Shown: positions 44,655 to 56,077 of the stretch, piece by piece
Layout of the letters: each line of letters opens with the position of its first letter
How positions within the stretch are numbered: the first letter of the stretch is position 1
NCBI RefSeq assembly: GCF_007995085.1
Contig: NZ_VOQS01000003.1
Location: forward strand, 3,100,001-3,164,000
DNA length: 64,000 bases
Direction of reading: 5' to 3'
Source: Paraburkholderia azotifigens
GTDB taxonomy: Bacteria > Pseudomonadota > Gammaproteobacteria > Burkholderiales > Burkholderiaceae
The notes under the pieces: generated by a model
Databases searched by the model: none
The model's input: the letters and a program-made list of their open reading frames with translations, nothing else
What the model was told of the DNA's origin: nothing
Translations under genes and position numbers: made by a program

Positions 44655-46658
44655 TCAGCTCCCCGCATCCTGCACGCGCTGCGGCTCGCGCTGGATCAGG
44701 CCGCGTTCCGGCCACAGCCACACGACGAGCGACGCCGCGCAGCCGATCAGCGTCGCGGCCGCGAACCACCACGCGAGCAGCGCGAGCGCCGCAAAGAAGA
44801 GCGTCGCGAACACGCCCAGCACGAACGGGGTATAGGAGTCTTCGGGCATCTTGAGGATGACGTCAGGCCGTGCTTCGAGCGCCGTCGTGCCGAGCGCCTC
44901 GCGTCCCTGATCGAGAATGAAGCCCTCTTTCAGCGATGAACGCATGCCGTCCCGATCCTCCTCTTCCATGCGCCCTTCCCACAGCGGATGGCGGCTCGCG
45001 ACAGTCGGCGCAACGGCGAAGTTGTAGGGGGGCGGCGGCGACGTCGTCGACCATTCGAGCGTGCCCGCATCCCATGGGTTGTCGCCCGCTGCCGCGCCGC
45101 GCCGCAAGCTGTACAGCAGATCGCACAGAAAGAGCAGAATGCCGAGCGCGAGCACGAACGAGCCCACCGAGGTCACGAGATTCACCGTGCTCCAGCCCAT
45201 GTCCGGCGCGTACGTGTAGATGCGGCGCGGCATGCCGAGCAGCCCCGCGATGTGCATCGGAAAGAATGCGACATTGAAGCCGATGAACATGATCCAGAAC
45301 GCGAGCTTGCCGATGCGCTCGCTCATCATGCGTCCCGTGAACTTCGGGAACCAGAAGTACACGCCGCCAATCACCGGAAACACGTTGATGCCGAGCAGCA
45401 CGTAATGCAGATGCGCGACGACGAAATACGTGTCCGTCAGTTGCCAGTCGAACGGCACGGCGGCCGTCATCACGCCCGACACGCCGCCCATCACGAACAG
45501 CAGCACGAAGCCCGCGAAGTAGTAGAACGGCACGCGAAACACGGGCCGTCCCGTCCAGATCGTCGCGATCCACGCGAAGGTCGCGATTGCGCTGGGCACG
45601 GCGATCGCCATGCTCGCTGCGCCGAACAGCGACAGCGCGAGCGCCGGAATGCCCGTCGCGAACATATGGTGGATCCACACGACGAAGCCGATCAGCATCG
45701 TCGCGATCGTCGACAGCGCGACGGGCCCGTAACCGACCAGCGGCCTGCGGCAGAACACGGGCAACGCATCGGAGACGATGCCCATCGCCGGCAGCACGAC
45801 GACATACACCCACGGGTGCGCGAAAATCCAGAACAGGTGCTGCCACAGCAGCGCGCGGCCGCCGTTCGACACGTCGAAGAAATGCGTGCCGATGCGCCGG
45901 TCCATCCACAGCATCAGAAACGCGAGGCTCACGGACGGCACCGCGACGAGGTTGCCGCACGACGCCGTCATCGTGCCCCACACCAGCACGGGTATGCGAT
46001 CCAGCGACATGCCCGATGCGCGCATGCGCAGCAGCGTCACCACGAAGTTCACCGCGCCGACCGTCGTCGAGATGCCGAGCAGCACCATGCCGAGCGCGTA
46101 CACGTCGATATTGGGTCCCGTGCTGTATTCGAGTCCCGACAGCGGCACGTAGTTGAACCAGCCCGCATCCGGCGCCTGGCCGAGGGGAAAGCTCGCATAG
46201 AGAAAGATCGCGGCGAACAGGAAGATCCAGTACGAGAACGCATTGAGGCGCGGAAACGCCATGTCGCGCGCGCCGAGTATCAGCGGCCACAGGTAGTTCG
46301 AGAAACCCGACAGCACGGGCAGCGCGTAGAGAAAGATCATCGTCACGCCGTGCATCGTGAAGAGCTGGTTGTACTGCTCCGGCGTGAGGAGAGTGCCGTT
46401 CGGTTGCGCGAGCTGCACGCGCATGATCAGCGCTTCGACGCCGCCCAGAATCAGAAACACGAACGCGGTGACGAGATAGCGGATGCCGATGCGCTTGTGA
46501 TCGACGGTCGAGAGCCAGCCACGCCAGCCCGGCGGTGTTTCCCACAGCTCGCGCAGGCGCGCTTCGGCGGCGCTGCCGCGCGCGACCACGCCGCGCGGCA
46601 TGATCCGTTCGAGCGGCTCTCGCGTGGCGGTCGAAGATGAGGACGTTGTGTCGGCCAT
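44655..46658 (-). CDS. ctaD: Cytochrome c oxidase subunit I (caa3-like, atypical proton channels)
   Basis: The 667-residue protein has the twelve-helix haem-copper core plus two further C-terminal helices (about 610-650) that resemble a fused subunit III/IV part. All redox ligands are seen: H103 and H418 (low-spin haem), H416, H281 with the cross-linking-type Y285, and H330/H331 for CuB; R478/R479 contact haem propionates. The D-channel entrance D132 is present. But the canonical HPEVY reads HPWVY (W283 for Glu), and the K-channel segment PTGIK reads PSAIA (A359 for Lys). It should reduce O2, with doubtful proton pumping. Part of the II-I-III operon. Confidence 0.9.
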   Translation of the reverse strand: MADTTSSSSTATREPLERIMPRGVVARGSAAEARLRELWETPPGWRGWLSTVDHKRIGIRYLVTAFVFLILGGVEALIMRVQLAQPNGTLLTPEQYNQLFTMHGVTMIFLYALPVLSGFSNYLWPLILGARDMAFPRLNAFSYWIFLFAAIFLYASFPLGQAPDAGWFNYVPLSGLEYSTGPNIDVYALGMVLLGISTTVGAVNFVVTLLRMRASGMSLDRIPVLVWGTMTASCGNLVAVPSVSLAFLMLWMDRRIGTHFFDVSNGGRALLWQHLFWIFAHPWVYVVVLPAMGIVSDALPVFCRRPLVGYGPVALSTIATMLIGFVVWIHHMFATGIPALALSLFGAASMAIAVPSAIATFAWIATIWTGRPVFRVPFYYFAGFVLLFVMGGVSGVMTAAVPFDWQLTDTYFVVAHLHYVLLGINVFPVIGGVYFWFPKFTGRMMSERIGKLAFWIMFIGFNVAFFPMHIAGLLGMPRRIYTYAPDMGWSTVNLVTSVGSFVLALGILLFLCDLLYSLRRGAAAGDNPWDAGTLEWSTTSPPPPYNFAVAPTVASRHPLWEGRMEEEDRDGMRSSLKEGFILDQGREALGTTALEARPDVILKMPEDSYTPFVLGVFATLFFAALALLAWWFAAATLIGCAASLVVWLWPERGLIQREPQRVQDAGS

Positions 46659-46668
46659 GCGTGTCCCG

Positions 46669-47745
46669 TCAGTGCAAGGTCGCGAGATACGCGGACAACG
46701 CGCTTGCCTCGCTCGATGTCAGATCAATGCTGGGCATCAGCGAATCCGGCTTGATCCGCTGCGCATGGCGAATCCAGTCGAGCTGATGCTCGGGAGTATT
46801 AGTTAGCGCACCGGCTGCGATCAGCCCGCGCGAATCCAGATGCGTGAGATCGGGCGCCTGAACGCCCGTTGCATCGGTGCCGCGTACCGTATGGCAACCG
46901 GCGCAGCGCGCGTGAAAGAGCTGCTGTCCGTGCGCCGCGAGCGCGTCTGTCGTTTCGCGCGCGACGGGTTGCGCCTGCGCGCGGCGCCATGCGTCGAAAC
47001 CCGGGCGGTCCTGCGCGACGACTTCGAAGGCCATGTGCGCGTGCTGCGCGCCGCAGAACTGCGAGCATTGCCCGCGATAGACACCGGGCGCGTCGGCCTG
47101 AATCCATTGCTCGTTGGTCTGGCCGGGAATCGTCTGCGTCTTGCCTGCCAGTTGCGGCACCCAGAACGCGTGGATCACGTCGGCGCTTTGCAACACGATC
47201 TTCACGGGCTCGCCGACGGGAATGTGAATCTCGTTCGCCGTGACGAACGCGGGCGCGCCGTCCGCCTCGCCGTATTCGATTTTCCACCACCAGTCGTAGG
47301 CCGTCACCGTCAGCGTCAACGTGGGCGCGCGCGACGGCGCAGCGACGGAATCCAGCGTGACGAGCGTATAGACGAGCGCCGCGATCAGCGCGACCGACGA
47401 AATGCCCGTGCCCGCATAAATCCAGCGCAGCGCGGCGGTTTCGCCGTGCGCGAGACGCGCGTCCGCCGGCACGCGACGGCGGCGCGCAAGCGCTATTACG
47501 AGCAGCAGCGCGACGATCACGACCACCGACATCGACAGTGCGGCAAGCGCCCAGCCGAGATGCATCGACGGCCCGGCGGCAGGGCCGCCCGCATGAAGAA
47601 AGTAATTGAGGGGCGCGCCATGTGCCTGGCGATGCGCGGCCATCAGCCCGGCCGCCGACGCAGCACAGGAAGCGGAAACGGCCATCGAGCCCATGGCCCG
47701 CTTTGCTGCGCCACCGCGCTCCGCGTTTTCCGGCCTGCCATGCAT
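46669..47745 (-). CDS. Cytochrome c oxidase subunit II with fused cytochrome c (caa3 type)
   Basis: From ATG 47745 (GGGGGAG upstream) the 358-residue protein has a signal-like N-terminus, two helices (about 60-85 and 110-130) and a periplasmic cupredoxin domain with CuA ligands: His in DVIHAFWVPQL and the CSQFCGAQHAHM set. It then has a C-terminal cytochrome c domain with CAGCH, which defines the caa3 arrangement where electrons enter via the fused haem. It heads the operon that continues with subunits I and III. Confidence 0.9.
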   Translation of the reverse strand: MHGRPENAERGGAAKRAMGSMAVSASCAASAAGLMAAHRQAHGAPLNYFLHAGGPAAGPSMHLGWALAALSMSVVVIVALLLVIALARRRRVPADARLAHGETAALRWIYAGTGISSVALIAALVYTLVTLDSVAAPSRAPTLTLTVTAYDWWWKIEYGEADGAPAFVTANEIHIPVGEPVKIVLQSADVIHAFWVPQLAGKTQTIPGQTNEQWIQADAPGVYRGQCSQFCGAQHAHMAFEVVAQDRPGFDAWRRAQAQPVARETTDALAAHGQQLFHARCAGCHTVRGTDATGVQAPDLTHLDSRGLIAAGALTNTPEHQLDWIRHAQRIKPDSLMPSIDLTSSEASALSAYLATLH

Positions 47746-48006
47746 CCGCTTGCACTCCCCCAGTTCGATGTCCGCTTGCCGCCACACGTGATGCGCCCGC
47801 CATGCTGCCAGCAAGAATCTTCCAGCAAAAATCGGGCACGCCCGGACGAACCGGGCCGAATGCGTACTGGAAGAACGTGCCCCGAAAAGGCGGCGTTTCC
47901 CGGGCGGCCCGAATCATGCGGGCATCGGGGTAATCTCGCTGTAATCGGCACGCTCCGCACGATTTACATCACAATGTGCGCTATTTACACGGCACGAAGC
48001 GGAGCC

Positions 48007-49800
48007 TCAGTCCTTGCCGCCCGGAAGCACGGAGCCCAACACCTGGCGCGCGGTATTCGCGATCACGCTGCCCTCCTTCGGATCGCCCTCCATCAACGTC
48101 CGCGCAAAAGCGCGCGCCTGCGCGAGCGTCACATGCGGCGGCAGCGGCGGCACTTCGGGATCGGACTTCACTTCGAGCAGGACGGGACGCTTCGCGGCCA
48201 GTGCGGTTTCCCACGCATCGGCCAGCTGTTCGGCATCGTCGACATAAATGCCCGTCAGTCCGAGCATCTCCGCAAACCGGTGATACGGCACGTTCGGCAC
48301 TTTCTGCGATGCGTCGAACTTCGGATCGCCTTCCATCACGCGCTGCTCCCACGTCACCTGATTCAGGTCTTCGTTGTTGAGCACCATGCAGATCCAGCGC
48401 GGATCGGCCCATCGTTTCCAGTACTTCGCGACCGTGATCAGTTCGGCCATGTTGTTCATCTGCATTGCGCCGTCGCCCACCATCGCGATCACGGGCCGGC
48501 CAGGATGCGCGAACTTTGCGGCGATCGCATACGGCACGGCGGCGCCCATCGACGCCAGCCCGCCCGACAGCGATGCCATCATGCCGCGCCGGATCTTCAG
48601 GTCGCGTGCGAACCAGTTCGCACATGAGCCGGAGTCGCTCGTCAGGATCACGTTGTCGGGCAAGCGCGGCGACAGTTCGATGAACGCGCGCTGCGGATTT
48701 ACGCCGCTGGTCGACGGCTGATGCGCGCGCTCGTCGAGCGTTTCCCACCAGCGCGTGGTCCAGCGTTCGATGCGCGAGCGCCACGCGTGGCTGTCCTTTT
48801 CGTGCAGCAACGGCAGCAGCGCGCGCAAGGTCGCCGCGCTGTCGCCTACGAGATTCACTTCCATCGGATAGCGCAGACTCAGCATGTCCGCCTTGAGGTC
48901 GATCTGCACGCCGCGCGCGTCGCCCTCTTTCGGCAGGAACTCCGAATAGGGAAAGCCCGAGCCAATCATCAGCAACGTGTCGCACGACGTCATCATTTCG
49001 TAGCTCGGCTTCGTGCCGAGCAGACCGATCGAGCCCGTCACCCACGGCAGATCGTCGGGCAAGGCTGCCTTGCCGAGCAGCGCCTTCGCCACGCCCGCGC
49101 CGAGCCGGTTCGCCACTGCGATCACCTCGTCCGTCGCGTTCAACGCGCCCGCGCCGACGAGTATCGCGATCTTGTGCCCGGCGTTGAGCACGTCGGCGGC
49201 CCGTTGCAGATCGTCCTGCGCGGGCACGATGGTCGGCGGCGAATAGCCGACGCCAGAATGCGCGGTTCCGTGCTTGCGCGTCGGCGGCTCGTATTCGAGA
49301 TCCTGCAGATCGTTCGGCAGGATCAGCGCCGTCACGCGCCGCTCCGACAGCGCAATGCGTATCGCGCGATCGACGAGATGGCGCACCTGCGCGGGCACGC
49401 TCGCCTGCTGCACGTAGGCGCCCGCCACGTCCTTGAACATCGCGGCGAGATCGAGTTCCTGCTGATAGTGCGCGCCGAGTGCCGCGCGCGCCTGCTGGCC
49501 GACGATCGCCAGCACGGGCATGTGATCCATCCTCGCGTCGTATAGCCCCGTGATCAGATGCGAGGCGCCCGGCCCGGACGTCGCGATGCACACACCCAGT
49601 TCGCCCGTGAACTTCGCATGTGCGCTCGCCATGAACGCGGCCATTTCCTCGTGCCGCGCCTGCACGAATTCGATCTTGCCTTCCGCGCGATTCAGTGCGC
49701 CGAACACGCCGTTGATGCCGTCGCCGGGATAGCCGTACATGCGTTTGACGCCCCAGCGATGCAGCCTGTCGACGATGAAGTCGCCTACTGTCTGTGCCAT
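48007..49800 (-). CDS. Thiamine-diphosphate enzyme, pyruvate oxidase/dehydrogenase (PoxB)-like
   Basis: The 597-residue protein has the three-domain ThDP fold: an N-terminal Pyr domain with the catalytic Glu in ARHEEMAAFMAS, a central FAD/nucleotide domain (about 190-330) and a C-terminal PP domain with the ThDP motif GDGAMQMNN. It resembles PoxB-type proteins that convert pyruvate to acetate and CO2 or to acetyl phosphate. A C-terminal membrane-binding peptide like that of E. coli PoxB is not obvious. Proximity to phosphoketolase suggests a role in acetyl-phosphate/acetate metabolism. Acetolactate synthase activity is a less likely alternative. Confidence 0.82.
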   Translation of the reverse strand: MAQTVGDFIVDRLHRWGVKRMYGYPGDGINGVFGALNRAEGKIEFVQARHEEMAAFMASAHAKFTGELGVCIATSGPGASHLITGLYDARMDHMPVLAIVGQQARAALGAHYQQELDLAAMFKDVAGAYVQQASVPAQVRHLVDRAIRIALSERRVTALILPNDLQDLEYEPPTRKHGTAHSGVGYSPPTIVPAQDDLQRAADVLNAGHKIAILVGAGALNATDEVIAVANRLGAGVAKALLGKAALPDDLPWVTGSIGLLGTKPSYEMMTSCDTLLMIGSGFPYSEFLPKEGDARGVQIDLKADMLSLRYPMEVNLVGDSAATLRALLPLLHEKDSHAWRSRIERWTTRWWETLDERAHQPSTSGVNPQRAFIELSPRLPDNVILTSDSGSCANWFARDLKIRRGMMASLSGGLASMGAAVPYAIAAKFAHPGRPVIAMVGDGAMQMNNMAELITVAKYWKRWADPRWICMVLNNEDLNQVTWEQRVMEGDPKFDASQKVPNVPYHRFAEMLGLTGIYVDDAEQLADAWETALAAKRPVLLEVKSDPEVPPLPPHVTLAQARAFARTLMEGDPKEGSVIANTARQVLGSVLPGGKD

Positions 49801-50061
49801 GAGTGGCCCCTTTCCTTGCTAGTGAAGTCGTGCGTGCAGTGCGGCCACGCCCGGTTGGAAAGGAAACAGCAAGCGTCGCGCCGCGGCCTTACTGGCGAAA
49901 GAATCGCGACCGAAGCATCGTGGCGGACGACGTGGCAAGCGCGCCATTGCTCCGAGCGTCCGCAAGATTCCGGCCAGCCCTGTTCGTGTTCGTCATTCGC
50001 TCAGGTACAGGGAATGGACGGTGCTGACGCCTCAAATGTCGTTCAACGGAGAGCTTCGACA

Positions 50062-50355
50062 ATGAAACCAGTCACACGCGACGTGTCTGCGGCATTGATG
50101 GCGATGGCGCTCGCCGTCGGCGCCGCTGCCTGCAAGAAGGTGGACGAGAGCAGCAGCAACACCATGGAATCGGGCAGCAGCGGCGTGATGAGCAATACGG
50201 CGGGCATGAGCGGCACTCCGGGTAAAAGCGCAGCCGCACAAAGCGCCAGCGACAACGCATCCGGCGCGGTCGCGCCGTCGCCTTCGAGCGTAGCGCCCGT
50301 CGCGAACACGCCGGGGTCGACGACGAGCGCCGCGCCTTCGGGGGCCAGCCAGTAG
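50062..50355 (+). CDS. Small Ser/Ala-rich lipoprotein
   Basis: The 97-residue product starts at ATG 50062 with a GGAGAG ribosome binding site. The N-terminus is a lipoprotein-like signal (hydrophobic stretch then GAAACKKVD, Cys at about residue 24). The rest is low-complexity Ser/Ala/Gly/Pro. Such short entericidin-like or unknown lipoproteins are common in Burkholderia. It lies alone between the PoxB-like and phosphoketolase genes, read opposite to both. Function unknown. Confidence 0.6.
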   Translation: MKPVTRDVSAALMAMALAVGAAACKKVDESSSNTMESGSSGVMSNTAGMSGTPGKSAAAQSASDNASGAVAPSPSSVAPVANTPGSTTSAAPSGASQ

Positions 50356-50378
50356 CGGCAAAACGGCGGGCCACTTAT

Positions 50379-50420
50379 CTCACCGTTCACCTCACCGCTC
50401 ACCTCACCGCTCACTTCACC
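50379..50420. repeat. 12-bp tandem repeat
   Basis: The unit CTCACCGCTCAC occurs three times in tandem (50379-50390 with one change, 50391-50402, 50403-50414), followed by a decayed copy. It lies just after the lipoprotein stop and before the phosphoketolase stop. No function is evident. Confidence 0.75.
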
Positions 50421-50508
50421 GAATGACGCTCAACGACGGGCTCCTGCCGCTTGTCGGCCCGACGACTGTCGCACGCGGGCTGGATGCCCGCGCCGTCATG
50501 CGCGAGCG

Positions 50509-52893
50509 TCAGCCCGTCCACGTCCACTCGCGGATCTGTTCGGAGTCGATGCCCTCGGTGTGTGCGTAGTTGAGGTGCTCGATGCGCATGTCGCGCAGCC
50601 GTTCCTTCGCATGATCGCCGACGCCGCGTAGCGCTGGCACGCGATCGATCACGTCGATCGCGAGCGAAAAGCGGTCGATGCCGTTGATGATCGCCAGTTC
50701 GAGCGGCGTATTGATGTTGCCCTTCTCCGCGTAGCCGTGCACATGGATGTTCTCGTGATTCGTGCGGCGATACGTGAGCTTGTGAACCAGCGACCCATAT
50801 GAATGGAAGTTGAAGATCACCGGTTTGTCGGTCGTGAAGAGCGAATCGAAATCGCGCTTCGACAGGCCATGCGGATGATCCGAATCGGGCATCAGCCGGA
50901 ACAGGTCGACGACATTCACGAAGCGGATCTTCAGATCGGGAAACAGCCCCTTGAGGATTTCGACAGCGGCCAGCGCTTCCATCGTCGGGATATCGCCTGC
51001 GCTCGCCATCACGACGTCGGGCTCGTGATCCTGATCCGTCGACGCCCAGTCCCAGATGCCGATGCCCTTCGTGCAATGCGTGATGGCCGACTGCATGTCG
51101 AGATACTGCAAGTGAGGCTGCTTGTCGGCGACGATCACGTTCACGTAGTCGCGCGAACGCAGGCAATGATCGGCCACGCTGAGCAGACAGTTCGCGTCGG
51201 GCGGCAAATAGATGCGCACCACGTCGGGACTCTTGTTCGTCACGACATCGAGAAAGCCGGGGTCCTGATGCGTGAAGCCGTTATGATCCTGCCGCCAGAC
51301 GAGCGACGTGATCAGCAGATTCAGCGACGGCACGGGCTGCCGCCAGCGCAACTCGCGCTTTGCTTTCTCCAGCCATTTCGCGTGCTGGTTGAACATCGAA
51401 TCGATCACATGCACGAATGCTTCGTAAGTCGCGAACAGACCGTGGCGGCCCGTCAGCGTATAGCCTTCGAGCCAGCCTTCCAGCGTGTGCTCGCTGAGCA
51501 TTTCCATTACGCGGCCATCGGCGGAGAGGTCGCCGCCGTCGCTATCCGATTCCAGCATCCCGGCAAGCCAGGTCTTCGGCGATGCTTCGTAGATCGCCGT
51601 GAGCTTGTTGCTGGACGTCTCATCCGGGCCGAATACGCGAAAGCTCGTCATGTTTCGGCGCATCACGTCGCGCAGAAACTGGCCGAGCACATCCGTCGGC
51701 GACAGATAGCGCGTCGCGGGCGCGTCGACTTCGACCGCGTAATCGCGGAACTCGGGCAGATCGAGCGCCTTGCACAACGCGCCGCCATTGGCATGCGGAT
51801 TCGCGCTGATGCGACGCGCCCCTTCGGGCGCGAGCGCGCGCAACGCTTCGACGAGCCGCCCCGATTCATCGAACAGCTCTTCGGGCCGATAGCTGCGCAG
51901 CCATTCCTCGACCAGCTTCAGACTCTTGTCGTTGCTCGCCGGATCCGCGATGGGCACCTGATGCGCGCGCCACGACCCTTCGACCTTATGTCCGCCCACT
52001 TCGCGCGGCCCGGTCCAGCCCTTCGGCGTTCGCAGCACGATCATCGGCCAGCGTGGACGTCGCAGATCGCCGTGCTCACGCGCACGCCGCTGGATCGCGT
52101 GTATCTCGTCGATACACTGGTCGAGCGTCGCCGCCATCTGCTGATGCATCGTGTCGGGATCGTCGCCTTCGACGAACCACGGCCGGTAGCCATAGCCCTT
52201 CATCAGCGCTTCCAGCTCTTCGTGCGGAATGCGCGCGAGGATCGTCGGATTCGCGATCTTGTAGCCGTTCAGATGCAGCACGGGAAGCACGGCGCCGTCG
52301 CGCGCCGGATTGAGGAATTTGTTCGAGTGCCACGATGTGGCAAGCGGCCCCGTCTCGGCCTCGCCATCGCCGATCATCACGGCAACGATCAGATCGGGGT
52401 TGTCGAACGCCGCGCCATACGCATGCGACAGGCTATAGCCGAGTTCGCCGCCTTCATGAATCGAACCCGGCGTCTCGGGTGTGCAATGCGAACCGATGCC
52501 GCCCGGAAACGAAAAGAGCCTGAACAGACGCGCCATGCCCTCTTCCGTCTCGCCGCGATCGGGATAGATCTCCGAATAGCGTCCTTCCAGATAGCTATGC
52601 GCGAGCGTGGCGGGCGCGCCGTGGCCGGGCCCCGAAAGGAAGATCACGTTCAGATCGCGCTGCCTGATGACGCGATTCAGATGCACGAGCGTGAAGCTTT
52701 GCCCCGGATCGGAGCCCCAGTGTCCCAGCAGGCGCCGTTTGATGTGGTCGGCGGCCAGCGGCTTGCGCAGCAGTGGATTCTCGCGCAGGTAAATCATGCC
52801 GGCGCAGAGGTAATTGCAGGCCCGCCAGTAGCGGTCCATGCTGCGCAGTTCCTCGGCTTGCAACGGTTTGCGTTGCGGGCGGCTGTCGTCCAT
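50509..52893 (-). CDS. xfp: Phosphoketolase (xylulose-5-phosphate/fructose-6-phosphate)
   Basis: The 794-residue protein is full length for the family. ThDP-enzyme features include SGPGHGAPA, the phosphoketolase stretch [20 protein letters not shown] and the ThDP motif GDGEAETGP, with [15 protein letters not shown] in the second domain. It splits xylulose-5-P or fructose-6-P with phosphate into acetyl-P and glyceraldehyde-3-P or erythrose-4-P. Start ATG 52893 has GGAG upstream. No phosphate acetyltransferase or acetate kinase gene is adjacent. Confidence 0.93.
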   Translation of the reverse strand: MDDSRPQRKPLQAEELRSMDRYWRACNYLCAGMIYLRENPLLRKPLAADHIKRRLLGHWGSDPGQSFTLVHLNRVIRQRDLNVIFLSGPGHGAPATLAHSYLEGRYSEIYPDRGETEEGMARLFRLFSFPGGIGSHCTPETPGSIHEGGELGYSLSHAYGAAFDNPDLIVAVMIGDGEAETGPLATSWHSNKFLNPARDGAVLPVLHLNGYKIANPTILARIPHEELEALMKGYGYRPWFVEGDDPDTMHQQMAATLDQCIDEIHAIQRRAREHGDLRRPRWPMIVLRTPKGWTGPREVGGHKVEGSWRAHQVPIADPASNDKSLKLVEEWLRSYRPEELFDESGRLVEALRALAPEGARRISANPHANGGALCKALDLPEFRDYAVEVDAPATRYLSPTDVLGQFLRDVMRRNMTSFRVFGPDETSSNKLTAIYEASPKTWLAGMLESDSDGGDLSADGRVMEMLSEHTLEGWLEGYTLTGRHGLFATYEAFVHVIDSMFNQHAKWLEKAKRELRWRQPVPSLNLLITSLVWRQDHNGFTHQDPGFLDVVTNKSPDVVRIYLPPDANCLLSVADHCLRSRDYVNVIVADKQPHLQYLDMQSAITHCTKGIGIWDWASTDQDHEPDVVMASAGDIPTMEALAAVEILKGLFPDLKIRFVNVVDLFRLMPDSDHPHGLSKRDFDSLFTTDKPVIFNFHSYGSLVHKLTYRRTNHENIHVHGYAEKGNINTPLELAIINGIDRFSLAIDVIDRVPALRGVGDHAKERLRDMRIEHLNYAHTEGIDSEQIREWTWTG

Positions 52894-53115
52894 TTAGCGT
52901 CTCCATGCAGGTGGGTTCGCGTCGCGCAGTGACTTCTCTCAGTGACTTCCCTTAATGACCTCCTAATCATAGGAGGTGCCCGACGTATGTCCATTCCGGA
53001 TGCGCGTGTGTTGCGGCAGGCGGCACAACGATTGCAATGCTGTCATCGGCATGTCACGCGTGGGACCCCGTGCGCAGTCGTTGTCTCGCGCGGCCACGGG
53101 ACAGGGAGACACCAT

Positions 53116-53628
53116 ATGGACGTCATTACCGCTCTTTTTGGCGAAGGCAGGGATCTCTCCGCCTTGCAGACCGTGATGCGCGCGATCGTCGTGTTCGTCG
53201 CGACGCTCGTTTGCATCCGCATTTCGGGCAGGCGCTCGTTCGGCCAGCGCTCGCCGTTCGACTACGTGGTCGCGATCCTGCTCGGCGCGACGCTGAGCCG
53301 TGTGATCGTCGGTGCTTCGCCCGTCGTGCCGACACTCGCGGCGTCGCTTGCGATCGTGCTGATCCATCGCGCGCTGGCGTGGTGCTGTGTGCGCTCGCCG
53401 TGGCTGGAGTCACTGGTGGTGGGCGCGGAACGCGAGGTGTATCGCGACGGACGGTTCGACAGCCGCCAGATGTCCGCCGCGCTGATCACGCGCGCCGATG
53501 TATTCGAAGCAGCGCGACGCGAGTTCCACACGCGCGATCTGCACGATGTGCATGCGGCCATTCTCGAACCCAACGGGCAGATGAGCCTGATTCGCAAGCG
53601 CCCGAAACGGGACGGGAATGGGACTTAA
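53116..53628 (+). CDS. DUF421 (YetF-like) membrane protein
   Basis: From ATG 53116 (GGGAG upstream) the 170-residue protein has two or three N-terminal helices (about 18-90) and a cytoplasmic YetF/DUF421 domain (ERE VYRDGRFDSRQMS; DVHAAILEPNGQMSLI). The early IRISGRRSFGQRSPFDYVVAILLGA pattern is diagnostic when read around residues 34-58. The biochemical role of the family is unclear. The frame upstream to 52942 has no family features. Confidence 0.78.
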   Translation: MDVITALFGEGRDLSALQTVMRAIVVFVATLVCIRISGRRSFGQRSPFDYVVAILLGATLSRVIVGASPVVPTLAASLAIVLIHRALAWCCVRSPWLESLVVGAEREVYRDGRFDSRQMSAALITRADVFEAARREFHTRDLHDVHAAILEPNGQMSLIRKRPKRDGNGT

Positions 53629-53749
53629 ACGGAGAAGGACATGCATCGGCTGAAAGCGAGGCCGACGGATAGATACGCAAGCAGCGATGACACGCTGGCC
53701 GCGTCAGATGGAAGAGAAGAAACGGCGAGGCAGACGTCGCACAAAACAG

Positions 53750-53774
53750 AACGGAGCACCTTGCGTGCTCCGTT
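53750..53774 (-). terminator. Probable Rho-independent terminator of argG
   Basis: AACGGAGCAC (53750-53759) pairs perfectly with GTGCTCCGTT (53765-53774) around a 5-base loop. On the minus strand it is followed by CTGTTTTG. It lies 34 bases beyond the argG stop. Confidence 0.7.
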
Positions 53775-53807
53775 CCCGTGACTGCCTGCCGCGTAAGGCC
53801 GACAGCG

Positions 53808-55742
<1,935 letters not shown>

Positions 55743-55870
55743 TTACTGCACGGCGCGGCGCGGTCCGTGATTCGCGCGTCCCGCTCGCGATGGCCTGGAA
55801 GACACGGAAGCGTACGAACACCGCAAAATGCACCATCCGTATCGCAGCGACGACGCTCGCGTCATGCGCC

Positions 55871-56035
55871 GAAGCCGAGAAAAAGCAGCGCGAGCGCGGT
55901 GTCTACGTCTGGCTCGCGCATTTGAATCCGGGCGTGCTCGCGGCGGTACAGCTCTCGCCGCCCGGCGCAACGCTGGGCCGCGAGCGGATGTACTTCGATC
56001 TGGAAGAAGCGCTGGCGGCGTGGCAAGCGCATCGT
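55871..56035 (+). pseudogene. Possible STAS-domain fragment of a SulP-type transporter
   Basis: The translation EAEKKQRERGVYVWLAHLNP, then GVLAAVQLSPPG and RERMYFDLEEALAAW, resembles the end of a SulP anion-transporter STAS domain. The frame before it has no such resemblance and no transmembrane part is present. It is probably a remnant, convergent with the TAXI gene; the frame reads on to 56149, overlapping that gene's 3' end. Confidence 0.4.
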
Positions 56036-56077
56036 TCACGCGATACGGCGAACGGGGCGCCGCGCTGGGCCTGTGCC

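Noticed and set aside
44988..46640. Long open frames on both strands across subunit I of the oxidase
   Set aside because: Only the frame encoding the haem-copper core has protein-family motifs; the others are GC-driven shadows.
50803..52932. 709-codon open frame on the plus strand
   Set aside because: It is fully antisense to phosphoketolase; high GC keeps the opposite frame open and the translation is Arg/His-rich with no family resemblance.
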